DNA of 64,000 bases from Halichondria panicea (Eukaryota; Porifera; Demospongiae; Suberitida; Halichondriidae), in assembly GCF_963675165.1 (NCBI RefSeq), contig NC_087388.1:1776800-1840799 (forward strand), given 5' to 3'. The notes under the pieces are model-generated. The model searched no databases. It was not told the origin of the DNA and worked only from the letters and a program-made list of their open reading frames with translations. A program made the position numbers and the translations under genes. Numbering within the stretch: position 1 is the first letter of the stretch; every line of letters begins with the position of its first letter. Shown here piece after piece: positions 23,745 through 36,065 of the stretch.

Positions 23745-25508
23745 ATGGCTAGTTTCTTACTCTCTAAGCCCGAGATAGACTACATTGTGGACGGGGTTAA
23801 CTCAAACTACAGAGCAGATGGACGAACCTGTAAGGATTATAGACATTTTAATATTCAAACTGGAGTTGTTTCCAACACAAGTGGATCTGCAAAGATTCAA
23901 TTGGTAAAGGGTCAACAGAATAAAATGTTAATTTTAATTCATACACTTTCCCCCTACACAGGATCGTACAGCTGCTGTAGTGGGTGTGAAGGCTGAGCTT
24001 GGATCACCCCTCCCCATGTCACCTGGCAAAGGACGACTTGAGTTCTTCATCGATTGGTGTGTGCTTAAATAACTTCCAATCATGCATCCATGTTACATTT
24101 CGTTCTCGAATCATGGCGTATTTTTATAACATCCTCTACTGTTTTGCATCCCACATTGTATTATAATAATTTACATTCATCATTCTTTGTATAACAAGTC
24201 CGCACATTCACACAGCTCTGCTCTGGCGAGTCCCGAGTTTGAGAACAGAGAGGGGGAGGAGCTTGGTCAGCATCTGGCCAGGAGACTAGTGGAGGCCTAT
24301 CACAACACATCGGCTATCGACCTCTCTCAGCTCTGTGTGATTCCCGGGCAACAGTGTTGGATACTCTACGTGGATGCTTTGGTAAGTGAACAGGTGGTGT
24401 GTATCGACTCAGCATACTATGCCTTAGAATTTTATATATAAATGCAATGCCTTTCAGTCATACTCAATCTGATCTGCATTACTATAAATATTACAACGCT
24501 AGTTGCTAGTGTGTCACATCTATATCCTGACCGCACACGCTCATACACTATCAGACCACACCCATCTGACCCCACCTCCCGTCATGCAGGTACTAGAGTG
24601 GAGTGGTGGTGTTCTGGACGCCCTCTCTATGGCTGTATGGGCTGCTCTCTCCACCACACTGATCCCTAAGCTCACTGTGACTGGAGAGGGGGAGGAGTTA
24701 GAGATTGAGGTCTCTGATAATCCTCATGACTCCACCAAGATAGATGTCTCCAAAGCACCCGTTGTTGTCACTCTCACACAGGTATAGGAGCTATATAGCT
24801 GTCAAATTGGAAACTCTATTGCGATGTTTCGAATCATTTGTAATGGAATCTGCGTGGACCACCAAGCCTCATGTCTTTATATTCTTAACACCCTTGAGGC
24901 ATTTACATGTACGTAGGTACGTAGTATAGTCGCTGATGTGGTGACTGCATACTTGATACAACAAGAGTATAATCTATCAGGCGCTGATAAATGTTGTGCT
25001 AATTAATTGACCTGCAAAATTTCCCTCAAACTGAAAGTATATAATTATGAATTGTGTTTATTTGTTGACAGGTTGGCCGTGAGTATCTGGTGGATGCCAG
25101 TCAAGAGGAGGAGGCGTGTTCCTCTCTACGTGTTGCCATGGGAGTGGACAGAGAGGGTCATGTGACCAGTGCCAACAAGGAGGGCGATGGTGGGATCCCC
25201 TATCACAAGATGAACGACATTGTCACAGTAAGTACTGTACTAACAATACCGTATAACTAATAAGGGATATCACTTAACTGTGTACATCTGCCACGACTCG
25301 TGTCCTTAAAAATTAATAATTAAAGCATAGAGTTTCTTTTGCTATCATTTTCGTCTTCATTATATATAATTCAGTGCTTGTATTACACTCTCTTCTACAG
25401 TTGGGGGTTGATGTGGGCAAGCAAGTGTTCCAGCGATTGGATTCTCTAGTGCAGAAACAGCTGAGTAGTGATACTATGGACACTACCGAACAAACAATGT
25501 TTAGGTGA
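23745..25508 (+). CDS. EXOSC7: Exosome complex component RRP42, 6 exons, 291 aa
   Basis: The exons are 23745-23903, 23962-24056, 24216-24381, 24590-24781, 25072-25227 and 25401-25508, giving 292 codons. The protein is an RNase PH fold subunit of the exosome ring: SKPEIDYIVDGVNSNYRADGR at the start, LEFFIDCSA, CWILYVDALVLEWSGG, then a C-terminal RNase PH domain 2 (LVDASQEEEA). Metazoan RRP42 is catalytically inactive and builds the nine-subunit RNA-degrading ring in nucleus and cytosol. The length equals that of the human family member as I recall it. Exon 3 was started at 24216 rather than further upstream because only this acceptor keeps frame. Confidence 0.93.
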
Positions 25509-25682
25509 CGCTCATTTCGACACATTATTCAATAATGACACTTACATAGTTCTGTACATTGTTTTCACGATGCTATTGAAACAAAAACAACTTCTCAACA
25601 CTTATGTGAAAGTACTAAATGCACAGCAGCAGTCAATCTAGCTAATTATGATCCCGTTGCTTGTTTGGAGCCTTGTACGGTG

Positions 25683-26061
25683 TTAACTTGTAAAGATCTG
25701 TAAGAGTATTTAAAAACACATACAGCAAGCAAGGTGTGGTATTATGTCCACTAAGTTAATTGTGACGGTGAATCTACTCTTCTACACTCCTGCATGAGCC
25801 TATAGTATGCATGTATAATTATATACTCACCTTATCTTTACACCTCTTACAACGGCACGGCCACGTACGTAACTCAATGCAATTGAATTTAAGGCAGTTT
25901 CGATATTCACAGGCTAACTTACAGCCTGTCTGCTTCACACCTGTGTAAGAGGTAGTGGCTTAGTAGCCATTTTGATCGAATTGTTTACCTGTGCATTTTG
26001 AAGTGGTTGAAAGTGTGAAGAGAGACACCAGCAACAGCATTACAAAAATTTGTTTCTTCAT
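25683..26061 (-). CDS. Small secreted cysteine-rich peptide, 3 exons, 65 aa
   Basis: The minus-strand exons are 26061-25989, 25940-25831 and 25697-25683, joined by GT-AG sites to 66 codons. The first 20 or so residues (MKKQIFVMLLLVSLFTLS) form a clear signal peptide. The mature part of about 44 residues has eight cysteines spaced C-x7-C-x3-C-x4-C-x4-C-x7-C-x-C-x2-C, so four disulphides are likely. Basic residues dominate the end. I do not recognise the family. The size and cysteine count resemble host-defence or signalling peptides, but function is not shown. The third exon encodes only five residues and is the weakest part of the model. Confidence 0.55.
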
Positions 26062-26286
26062 GGTCGCTTTAGACGTCAGCGTACACTAATGTCTATAGCT
26101 AGCTTTCAAGCTTCTTTAATTACTCCCAAAAGTTTACTCCCAAAAGAAAACAAATCCTTTAATATACCAAACCATTGTATTGTACATTCACATTCACATT
26201 AACTTTATATGTACATGCATGTACAACACTGAAGCTTCAACTAATCAACAACACATAAAGTACAATAAAAAAGTTATAAAATGTGT

Positions 26287-28344
26287 CTACACATCACTAT
26301 AATCTTCTAGAGGAGTGAATGGTTTCGGTGCAGTCTCAATTAGGTCTGAAGGAGCTTGTCTCGAGTTTTCTTTCTTGCTCTGATAATCGTGATAGTTTTT
26401 TAGTACGTCTCGAGCATGTTTACACGCGTAGTCACTGACACTTTGAATAAGAGTACTCGAATCAAGCATTGCCATACCGTGAGATTTCCACATCATGTAG
26501 TAGTGATAAAACGTTGCAGTGTAAAAATCGTTTATTATCACAAAGACCTGCTCTCGTTTATTCGCAAGTTTTGTCAGAAAACTACCTCTCAATGCCGATA
26601 GAGCAATTTGCGTAACTTGAAAAGACAGATTACAAAACGGAATTGTAGGTGTTTCTTGCTTGGTGTAACGAAATATCTCCCGTGCCAAAGAGATGTTGTT
26701 ATCCAACAAATATATCAACTGGGCCAAGCCAAACATTCCTACTCCTTCCAGATCATCAGCTGGGTCTGATCCACTAAATCCGATAGCCGTCCAATGTGCT
26801 CCATACCGTCTGCAATTGATATTTCTACCTGTCAATCTGATATAGATAGTTTGCAAAATGCGTAGATGAAGCTTGTTTTTGTCTAGCGAACATCTAGCCA
26901 TTGCTAGTACAAGTAATCGTTCGTCACGAAGTTTTTTGTCAAGTTTATTTCGACTAAACGCTCCTTCTTTTGGTATCTCTTCTTTTGCAAGCTCTCTCTC
27001 TTTTCTAAAGTTGATGCTTTGAAAGTGTGTGAGAACTTCGCTGAAGGTGACCGGTCTGACATTAGCCTGAGGCCCCGTTGCGTCAGTGCTAGTTTCTAGC
27101 TTGACTGTTGGTAGACTGTCCCATTCGTGTTTAGTGATCTCGTACCGTGTGGTTTGTGTTAACTGGAGATCTTCGACCAATTGCATCACACACTGATGAA
27201 GTTGTTTGTACGCCTCGTTTGGCTGATCAGCATTGACAGTGAAATCTGGCTTTACTCCACCCTGTTTTGGGGGCTTTGTTCCTGAATGAATGAGAATATA
27301 GGTAGCCTTTGTTCCGTTCTTCTTAAACTGCTGTGCACCAGTCATCGTTACATTGAGCACAACGCAGGGCTTTGCGAGCTGAGTTGCTTCAGCTAGTGCT
27401 TGTTTCGTGGTGCCGATAAACTCTCCACTCACTATCGGGCTATCTTCTGCTAAGAGATCAAATTTAGAGGATGTCCGTTGTGGTTGTTCTAAGAGGGTAG
27501 GAAGATCTGTTGGAAAATCCACTGCAGTTGAACGACGTTTGGCTGTTTTCATTATCATATCAACATCAGACGTAGCGGCTCTTTGCATTCTCTTCTTTGG
27601 TCGTTTTTGAAGTTGTACGTACTCGAGATAGTCGCCCCTAGCCATGCCCAGAGACATTTGCTTCTGAGAAATAAAATTGAAATCGATTCCATCTACTTCG
27701 TCAGCTCTTTTCTTCCTCGTAGTATTTGAGACCACTTTAGCAAACATGGCTGGGTTACTGTGCACAAGTTTCTCAACTAAATTCGTCTTTCCACATCCTG
27801 CATGGCCATAAATAACAACCGTTCTGTAGTTGTACAGGGCACTGTTTAGTTTGGTTTGGAACTTGTTGGATGTTTTCGGCGAAGGTGGACTAGCTTGGGC
27901 TTCTTGGATTCGCATCAGCTTAAATTTAGGTGTGCTTGGTAGGCTGGTATCCAAGGTATAATGTGGTGGGGTGAGTATCTGCAAGTTGGTGTCACTAGAA
28001 GTGCTATGCATCGGACTCGTAAGTACCAGACTGGGTACTGGATGCTTCTGCTTTGTCTTGCTTTGCTCTTTTGTTGTGCTTTCTTTTGCCAACTTAGGAT
28101 TTTCTGGTGTATCCATTGGTTTAGGAGCTGATTCACTACGTTCCGCTTGCTCCTCAGAGCTTAGCTTGGTATCATTAGCTGTGTATTTCATAGTCATCTC
28201 GTCATGACCACCAGAAAATTCAAACTCAGATATTGAACTTGATCTTGATTCTTTGTTCCCTGGCTCAACAGGCACAGGACTGGTAGCTGTGATGTATGCC
28301 ACCTCAGCATCGTATTCCAGACCGTCCACTTCTATTCCAGCCAT
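26287..28344 (-). CDS. Guanylate kinase-like and ELMO domain fusion protein, single exon, 685 aa
   Basis: The N-terminal 160 residues are acidic, Ser/Thr/Pro-rich and probably disordered. A guanylate-kinase-like domain starts with the P-loop YGHAGCGKTN (about 177-186) and keeps the GMP-site-like NTTRKKRADEVDGIDFNFIS. A basic insertion (KRPKKRMQ) and spacer precede its second half (CVVLNVTMTGAQQFKKNGTKATYILI). An ELMO/CED-12 domain follows (about 470-640: ILQTIYIRLTGRN, YGAHWTAIGFSGSDPADDLEGVG, FGLAQLIYLLDN), and a short tail closes the protein. ELMOD proteins act as GAPs for Arf-family GTPases; here the Arg of the usual D-F/L-R-G motif is Glu. The fused guanylate-kinase-like part is unusual. 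The gene is intronless in the coding part and head-to-head with TTC27. Confidence 0.85.
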   Translation of the reverse strand: MAGIEVDGLEYDAEVAYITATSPVPVEPGNKESRSSSISEFEFSGGHDEMTMKYTANDTKLSSEEQAERSESAPKPMDTPENPKLAKESTTKEQSKTKQKHPVPSLVLTSPMHSTSSDTNLQILTPPHYTLDTSLPSTPKFKLMRIQEAQASPPSPKTSNKFQTKLNSALYNYRTVVIYGHAGCGKTNLVEKLVHSNPAMFAKVVSNTTRKKRADEVDGIDFNFISQKQMSLGMARGDYLEYVQLQKRPKKRMQRAATSDVDMIMKTAKRRSTAVDFPTDLPTLLEQPQRTSSKFDLLAEDSPIVSGEFIGTTKQALAEATQLAKPCVVLNVTMTGAQQFKKNGTKATYILIHSGTKPPKQGGVKPDFTVNADQPNEAYKQLHQCVMQLVEDLQLTQTTRYEITKHEWDSLPTVKLETSTDATGPQANVRPVTFSEVLTHFQSINFRKERELAKEEIPKEGAFSRNKLDKKLRDERLLVLAMARCSLDKNKLHLRILQTIYIRLTGRNINCRRYGAHWTAIGFSGSDPADDLEGVGMFGLAQLIYLLDNNISLAREIFRYTKQETPTIPFCNLSFQVTQIALSALRGSFLTKLANKREQVFVIINDFYTATFYHYYMMWKSHGMAMLDSSTLIQSVSDYACKHARDVLKNYHDYQSKKENSRQAPSDLIETAPKPFTPLEDYSDV

Positions 28345-28602
28345 TGCTTATTGTGTCAGCTACAATTAACTTAACCATAGATATATCTATGACTTAACTG
28401 TAACTGTTGTGTTTTGCTAAAGGCCTACGCCCTCTTTTTTTGCAGAATGAGCCCCTCCCCCCTCAAATGCAAAAACTTGGCTTGGGAATGCAGTGGCCGT
28501 GGCTTTCGTTTCCTGTTTAGTGGTCACATCACATACCACATCATATATATAGATTCATTGAACAAGGCTGGCCGGCTAGCCACGTGGCTGAGAATTTGCT
28601 CT
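28345..28602. promoter_or_regulatory. Bidirectional promoter between GK-ELMO and TTC27
   Basis: The gap between opposed start codons is 258 bases. An alternative upstream ATG for TTC27 (28447) exists, but the 28603 start matches the splicing phase and a TTC27-type N-terminus best. Confidence 0.4.
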
Positions 28603-31600
28603 ATGGAGTTCCTTGAAAGCGATGTGTGGAAGTCAGTACTGAGCAGTCATGAGGAAGACCTACAGACTGGTGAGAAGCTCACTTTCAAGTTTTAAACATG
28701 TACAAATGTATTAAACTTCATATACATACTCCCCTAATTTTCTCTCCAGTTATTTCTGCCAGTATTTTGCAGTCTAATGACCCCAATCTTCAGGGGTTCC
28801 TCCTGTCTTGGGGGGCGGGGCTGCTTGATCTCTTTTGTCGGCTCAACTGGACTGGCCCACCTTTGACCTCTGACGGAGAGACAACACTTGCAGAACTCTC
28901 TAGGTTCAACAATAAAAGTTTGGACATCCTTTCGTGGGACAGTGAGGTGAGGTTGGGTCAACGTTTCGTACATACAAATGAGTATATAGCTATGTGCGCA
29001 TAATAAATTGTGCATGAAGCCATACCAACAGACAGTCTGTTGGAGCGCTTAATAAGTGCCCATGGGGCGTAAGCACAAATCATTATGTTGAACAGAGAGC
29101 CGGCAACTCAAAATAGAAAATTAGCTTGATATGGTCTGATGATGATCAAGCTTGCACTGTACACTTCATTACAAATTATATTCATTGTAAATCTTTTCAC
29201 GATTATACTTATTTACGCCCACTCCTTTTTCAGACTTCCTACCATCTTTCTCAATGTCCCACGCTGCTTGTCTTATCCCACCTGTTGTTGGATAAATGGG
29301 CGGAGCTAGTTGGAGGTAAGAAAGGTGAAGAAGTGTTTGCTGGCGAGAGGTGGAGGGTCAGGTGCTTGTTCATTCAGCAAAGGTTGCTGAGTCAGCGTTC
29401 GGAATCACTCTGGAAGAGAATATCGCAAAGTATTGGTGAGTAGGATGTAAAAAGACTCTATATACATTTACTCTAAACTATTGGGTTAAGCTGTTTTCCA
29501 AGGCATGTATAATGTACCAGTCCTGTAACATGCGGTAACATTATCTGCAGATGAACACATTTTACCTGAACTGGAGGGGAAGAATTTGCCAACGTGAGCT
29601 CGCTTACAATAGACACACAGCACACGTGAGCTCTTCCATGCTGTGCCCTGAGGATCACAAAATATTGCCTTGTACCAAACGCTTTAGTTTTTGAATTCAA
29701 TGTACCACTAGTTCATGTATCTTACACCAGGAGTAAATTCATGTACATGTACTCCTGCTAACACTAATGATGCTTCCTGCAGGAGTGACCTGATTGAACT
29801 GTACCTGGAGCTGGGTCACATGTATCTCTACTATTCCGACTTAAACCATGCCCAGGTGTGGTAAATATACAGAGTGCTGTAATTGTGATGTGATCATAAC
29901 ACTATTGTTCCTTCAGGAGTTCTTCAAAAGAGCACTAGATTTATTTGGAATGGAAACAGATCTCTCGGGTAAGTTTATGTAGTGTTAGTTATTTTTAAGC
30001 GTTTTGGAGGTGCTTGACAGTTGTAAGAGCATTTTTATATGCAGGGCCCGCGTCTGAGGCCTGAAACATGTATACTTTTATATATTGTAGATCATTTGTA
30101 CACCCACTGATAAACTGATTCCCTCTTACCTGTATATTAGGTTCCCTTGGCAAAAGGACTAAGTTTCAGCAAAAGGACATCGCTCAGTTGATACTTCAAG
30201 TCACCATCAGCGACAATAAAACCATTCCCACTGCCCCACCCACCAACACCCAAACTACATCCTCCCACTCCACACCCTCACAAGCCTCACTGCCCCAAGA
30301 CGTAGCACTCGGTGACGATACACTGCTGGATAATATAGAGTTTGTGGACCAGCCCTCTCAGCCGCAGCTCTCTCACCTACAGCAAGCCGTTGTGTTGGGG
30401 GAATGGTGAGAGGATAGATAAATGTTAGCCAGGAATTTGCCTCCACACCCCCCTCCAAAAAAATATTGGTAGCTATGTAGTATAATGAAAGCAACGCAGG
30501 TGCTGATGCCTCGGTGGAGGTACCAAAGCTATGTAACATATAAAGCTACGTAATAACTAGCTTTTATACACACATTGATTATGATGAACGTTTTTAATTT
30601 TACCATAGATATAATTTTACGCGTGCAAAATCCAGAAGAGTGGGTAATGATCGACGATGATTGTTGTTAAAAACGATCGATGCCAAAAGTTCAAGTCTAA
30701 AATTATGGCTGCAAGTCAGCAGAGCCTTGCAGCTCTCTTCTCACTCTTGCAGCTACCAATAGCTAGTGTTCTAGTGCAGAGCTAACTACTAAGTAGAGTA
30801 GCAACACTCGGTGAACAAGTTTTGCTACGGACTCTTCTGAAAAGGCTGCAATGGCATTCCAAGTAAGCAAAACTAGGCATAACTCGAGAACGAAGCTTTA
30901 TTTTGCAAATCCACAAATACAAATCCAAGAAAACATGACTAGATAATGGTTAGACACTGTTTAGGAAGTTTCTACGTGATTTAGAAGCCCAAAGGGCGTT
31001 CTGTAGAATCCCGAACGCAGTGAGGGTTCTACTAGCCCTGAGGGCTTCTAAATCACGTGGAAACTTCCTAAACAGTGTCTAAGCATTTTAGATCATAGCA
31101 ACAACGCTCATACGCCTGACAACAATGGTTTGAACGCACAAACAATGGATTCTGAGCCTCCTCCTGTGCCGAACGCTTTCTTGAGTTCCCCTATTACACG
31201 GTTTCGAACTACTGAAACCCAGCCCACCCTTCCCTGCTTCCTTCCAAACCAGCCACACCTCCAGCTCTGTCTTTGCAGCAACCAGCCCCACCTCCATATC
31301 TGCTGCAGCAACCAGCCCCACCTTCCTATCTGCTCTCTGCTCTCTCTGACCTGCAAGACGAAGGTTCGTAGACTATTTGCTCTCCTCCATAGCCAGTGAG
31401 AACCTACTTACTGCTCCAGTGGCAAAGAAAGCAAGAAAATTCGCTCCCCCACAGTCAAGTAAAGAAGTAGAACAAGCAAGAAAGGAAACAATACCAAAGA
31501 AACACTCATTGACGTCAAGTATTGCTTATTATTATTATTATTATGTACGTTTATTATGATTATTATCTTATCTTGATCAAATCTTTGCTACATGATTTTC

Positions 31601-34600
31601 TATTGAAGTACATGATTTTCTATTGAAGTACATGATTTTCTAAATTGGATAGAACATTTCCTCTAACCAATCAGATTGCAGTATTTATGACAAACATGAT
31701 CTAAAAGCCTATAGAAACTCTTACTTGCACTTCATTGATCCTTGAGCAGCTGTAGCAGTCTACACACAGACACACTACCGGCTGTATACCTCACTTGCGC
31801 ATGCGCACCGAGGCATAATTATGTCTGTCAGCATTAGATGTAACACACTATATTTAGTGCATTGAAGAATACTTACCGTAAGCTCTATTTTAGTGTTGTT
31901 GCTCTTCTCTCTGATTGTACATGAACTGCTTCAATCAGACTCAACTAATGTCACCTATTTGTCTTGTGTTATGCAGTTTGCTGCGTCAGAAATCAATGGC
32001 CAGGCAAAGATTGACCAATGAAGAATTGGGAGCATACATTAGGGTACGTACAGATTATTTACTACAATCATTCCCCCAATACTTTTATCCCCCACACTTG
32101 GCGTGAGTGATAGCATCAGCCTAGCAATAAATGTTGTTGCTGTAGTGTTATCTCTTCTGTGCATGCATGCATAAACTAATAAACTGTTGTGTGTGTAATT
32201 TTCCTATTCTGTCAACTAAGCACTCCTCCACCAGGGTGTCATACAGGGGGGGAAGGGGGAATATCCCCCCTCTGGCTCCAATTTCCCCCCCCCTAAATTT
32301 GCATTCAGGTACTAGTTGTATGACTGAGTGTCCATAGCCGGCAGGGTAGTGAAATAATTATTTAAATGTTCTGGTGACTTTTCAAAGCATGCCCTACCGT
32401 ATAGCGGGTATATTTCGACGGTATAAATTTTCGCGGATGTGCCTTTAGAAAGGTTTTCGCGGATTTAATTTTCGTGGAATAGCGCCTTTTTTGCAGCATG
32501 CATGCATGAAATATTAAATTCGCGGTTATAAATGTTCGCGGTTCATGCCTAATCCGCGAAAACCACGAACATTTATACCCTCGAAATATACCCTCTATAC
32601 GGTATTTCCCCCTTCTACTTCAAAATCCTGTATGACACCCTGCCCCACCCCTACAGTGCGTCCTCTCCCACCCGTCCTGCTGGGTAGTTCAGTTCCGAGC
32701 CCTCTACACTCGCAGTCTGCTGGAGAAGACCCTGAGGCGTAAGGTGGAGAGGGCCATGATGCAGCTGCAGTATCTGGTGGACTATGTCGGAAAGGGGAGT
32801 GGTGCGGGTGTAGAACGTATGTTTCTGTTCTACTGTGTACCCATGCCACCAAGATGGATCTTAGAGGTGAGTGGAAGAAAATTTTTACTAAAATGGAGCA
32901 TTTTTCTGTTGTGGTGTTTTATCTGTTAACTGATCCCCTCTGTAATTAAAATCCCATTACCTCATATAGTATTAGGGTACATAAGTACGTAAATGTAGTA
33001 ATTGACTCAAATTTAAATTCACAAATAATTATAACCACCTCTGCACACACACACACCTCACAGCGCCAGCTGGCCCAGGTCCTGGTGTCCCTCGGCTCTC
33101 ACCACAGTGCCCTGGAGATCTACGAGCGTCTCCAACTCTGGGAGGACATCATTACCTGTTACCAGGCAACCGGCAGGAAAGGACGAGCGGAGGAAATTGT
33201 CAGAGAGAAACTCCAAGAAAAGGAAACGCCCACCATGCTGTGTCTCCTTGGTGACCTAACAAATGACCCCCAGCATTACAAACGAGCGTGGGAGGTGTCT
33301 AATAATCACAGTGCACGTGCTCAGAGGGCCCTGGGGCTGTATCACCTGAGGAGAGAGGAGTATCACGAGTGCATAGAGAGTTTGCAGCTGTCATTGAAAG
33401 TCAACGCAATGCAGGTGGGTGTGACAGGCTGTATCGGTAATGTGCTTAGTCTTGGACCTGGAGCCCATTATCCACACCTAGCAATTGTATCTCCTTTGTT
33501 TCGTCTTGTGTCACTACAAAAAAGTATACAAAACGAGTATACGTGTACTTAGTGGAGCAAGCTAGTAATTATTGTGTGTACATGTATGAACTGTTTTGAT
33601 TCTGTGGTACGAGTGTTGACTCTCTTGTTGTGTGTAGGATGGGCTGTGGTTCAGTCTTGGTTGTGCTGCCTCCAAGGTTGGGGACGTGGACCTCGAGGTA
33701 AAGGCTTTCCATCGAAGTGTCACTCTGGAGCCAGACGTGAGGAGAGGGTGGGGTGGGCGTGTCTCATACGTATTGGGGGCGTGTATTATAGAAGAGACAA
33801 GTTCTACACTATTCTAGTGGAACCTGTGCCTTTATAAGCGAGCACCCGTGCAATGCAGTAAGCCCTTTTACATCTCTATGTCATCATCAACCCCAAAATT
33901 CTTAAATTTACGGAAGAGACTGTACTGTAATGGCCTCAATCCTTGTAGTTTCCCGAGGCCTGGAGCAACTTGGGATCTGCTTATCTCAAGAAGAAAGAAA
34001 CGTGAGTGCCCTAAATATTACTTAATGTCACCTATCATAAACGGGTACTAATTTTAGCGAATTTGTAATATCACTAAATTGAGTCTCGCTAATAATAATT
34101 TAAAAACGCATTATGGATTAAATCACTAATGAAAATGTGTTTTTAAGAGTATGCTAAGCAAGCTAGCCCTTTTTTCATCTGTATCTGACTCCATTCAACC
34201 ATAAACTCATACTTGTACATCTTTTGACAAATATTTGTGTTAATGAATTTGCTACAAATCCGCCAAAATTAGTGCCCTAAAAATCTGAATTACTACCCGT
34301 CTATAATAGTAGCATTAAGGTATACCTTAGGCTTACGTAATCGGCTACATCACGCAATCGATGTTTCTTGTCTAAAGTCCATGTTTGTTAATACAAGTAC
34401 TGGTGGAAGCAGAAATATCTTGTTTGGAGTAGTGTAGTGCCTTTGTAGTCGTTTGCTATTGACAAGTATAGTTTTCAATGTTTTCCCTTGTCCGGCCATG
34501 CAATAAGTTTATTCGCTTGAGTGTTTTTCCCACAATGTGCATTACTCTGCTCCAATTATTTGTGTTACAATGTTGTGTGTGTTGCAGAGTGAAGGCATAT

Positions 34601-35171
34601 CATGTGTACAAGGAGGCGGTCAAGTACGGCTACAGCAATTGGAACATATGGGACAACTTTCTGGTGGTATGTTATGACATGTACATGTGTGTAACTTTCT
34701 TGTCTTGGACTATGGAACCAACGGTTTCTATGGAACCTTTTATAATCCAGCCTTGTATTGTTTTTAAAAGCCTTGCTATAATTATTATGTGTTCAAATTC
34801 ATATGGGGTTGGCATGTGTGTACTATATACGTGTAGACTGCAGCCATAATTGTTAGGTTGTGTGGGTTTAGCTACTGTACAGAAGTTATGTTGTTGTTTT
34901 GCGCAGGTGTGTGCCGAGGTGGGTGCATTTGGAGACGCCATCAGAGCATATCATCGTCTCATGGATCTGAGGGACAAGTATGTTGACGTGGGCGTGCTCA
35001 GAGTCTTGGTGACAGCTGTCAACGACAACCTTCCGGACTTCAAGAAGCAACCAGGTAATGCCACGCCCCATTCATGTACCTGCAGGAGTTTATCCACTGC
35101 CGATTTTTGAGTATTTTCTTGACCAATTAATTTTTTCTAGTTAACTTATCTTCGCATGTGTTAGCCACACA

Positions 35172-35213
<42 letters not shown>

Positions 35214-36006
35214 TTACCCCACCCCCACCCAACACACACACACATTCAGCTGATTTACTCCGAGGCAAGTTGGGGGAGCTCCTCGGTCGACTGTGTGCCA
35301 GCACCACCGTCGGGTGTGAGGTGTGGCATCTCTACGCTACCTACCACTTTGCCAGCGACGACCCACTCAACCAAGAGAAGGTGTGGTTGAATGGTGTTGG
35401 AGATGTGTGTGTGTTTGTGTTTTCTTCAAATTAAAATCATCATTGTAGTCACTGCATGGAGTTCAATTCTGATACTCTCTCACAAGTTTCTTAGTAGGAT
35501 ATAATAGGTACATGTATAGTTCACATCAAAGCTTGAGTATTCATACATGTATGATATGTACACAATGTGTGCTGAGCAATGGTCTTGTAGCACTAAATTG
35601 ATCTTGCACATCATGTGATCACCACAGGGGCTGATAGAGATGCAGAAGGCTCAGCGAGCAGTAAGACAGGAGGCGGACTGGGACAAAGACGAACAGAAAT
35701 TGGGGAGGGTGGTCCAATTCACTATTGACTATTGTCAAGGTAACAACAATGCACTATAGGCTTGTAATTAAAGTACACTCGGAATACCTCTCAACTTGAT
35801 TCGTACATTCTGCATTTGGTTTTTTAAATATTGAGTTATTGTTAAATTTTGGCTCACTCTAAATTTTCTAAGGCAGTGTTCTTTTGTAACAACCACTTAC
35901 TGATTGGCTGGTGTTCACTACTGTTACGGGGGTGGACTTAACAACGTGTTTACTTCACTAGCTAAATAATTAGCTAAAGTTACATTCTCACGCACGCACG
36001 CACACA

Positions 36007-36065
<59 letters not shown>

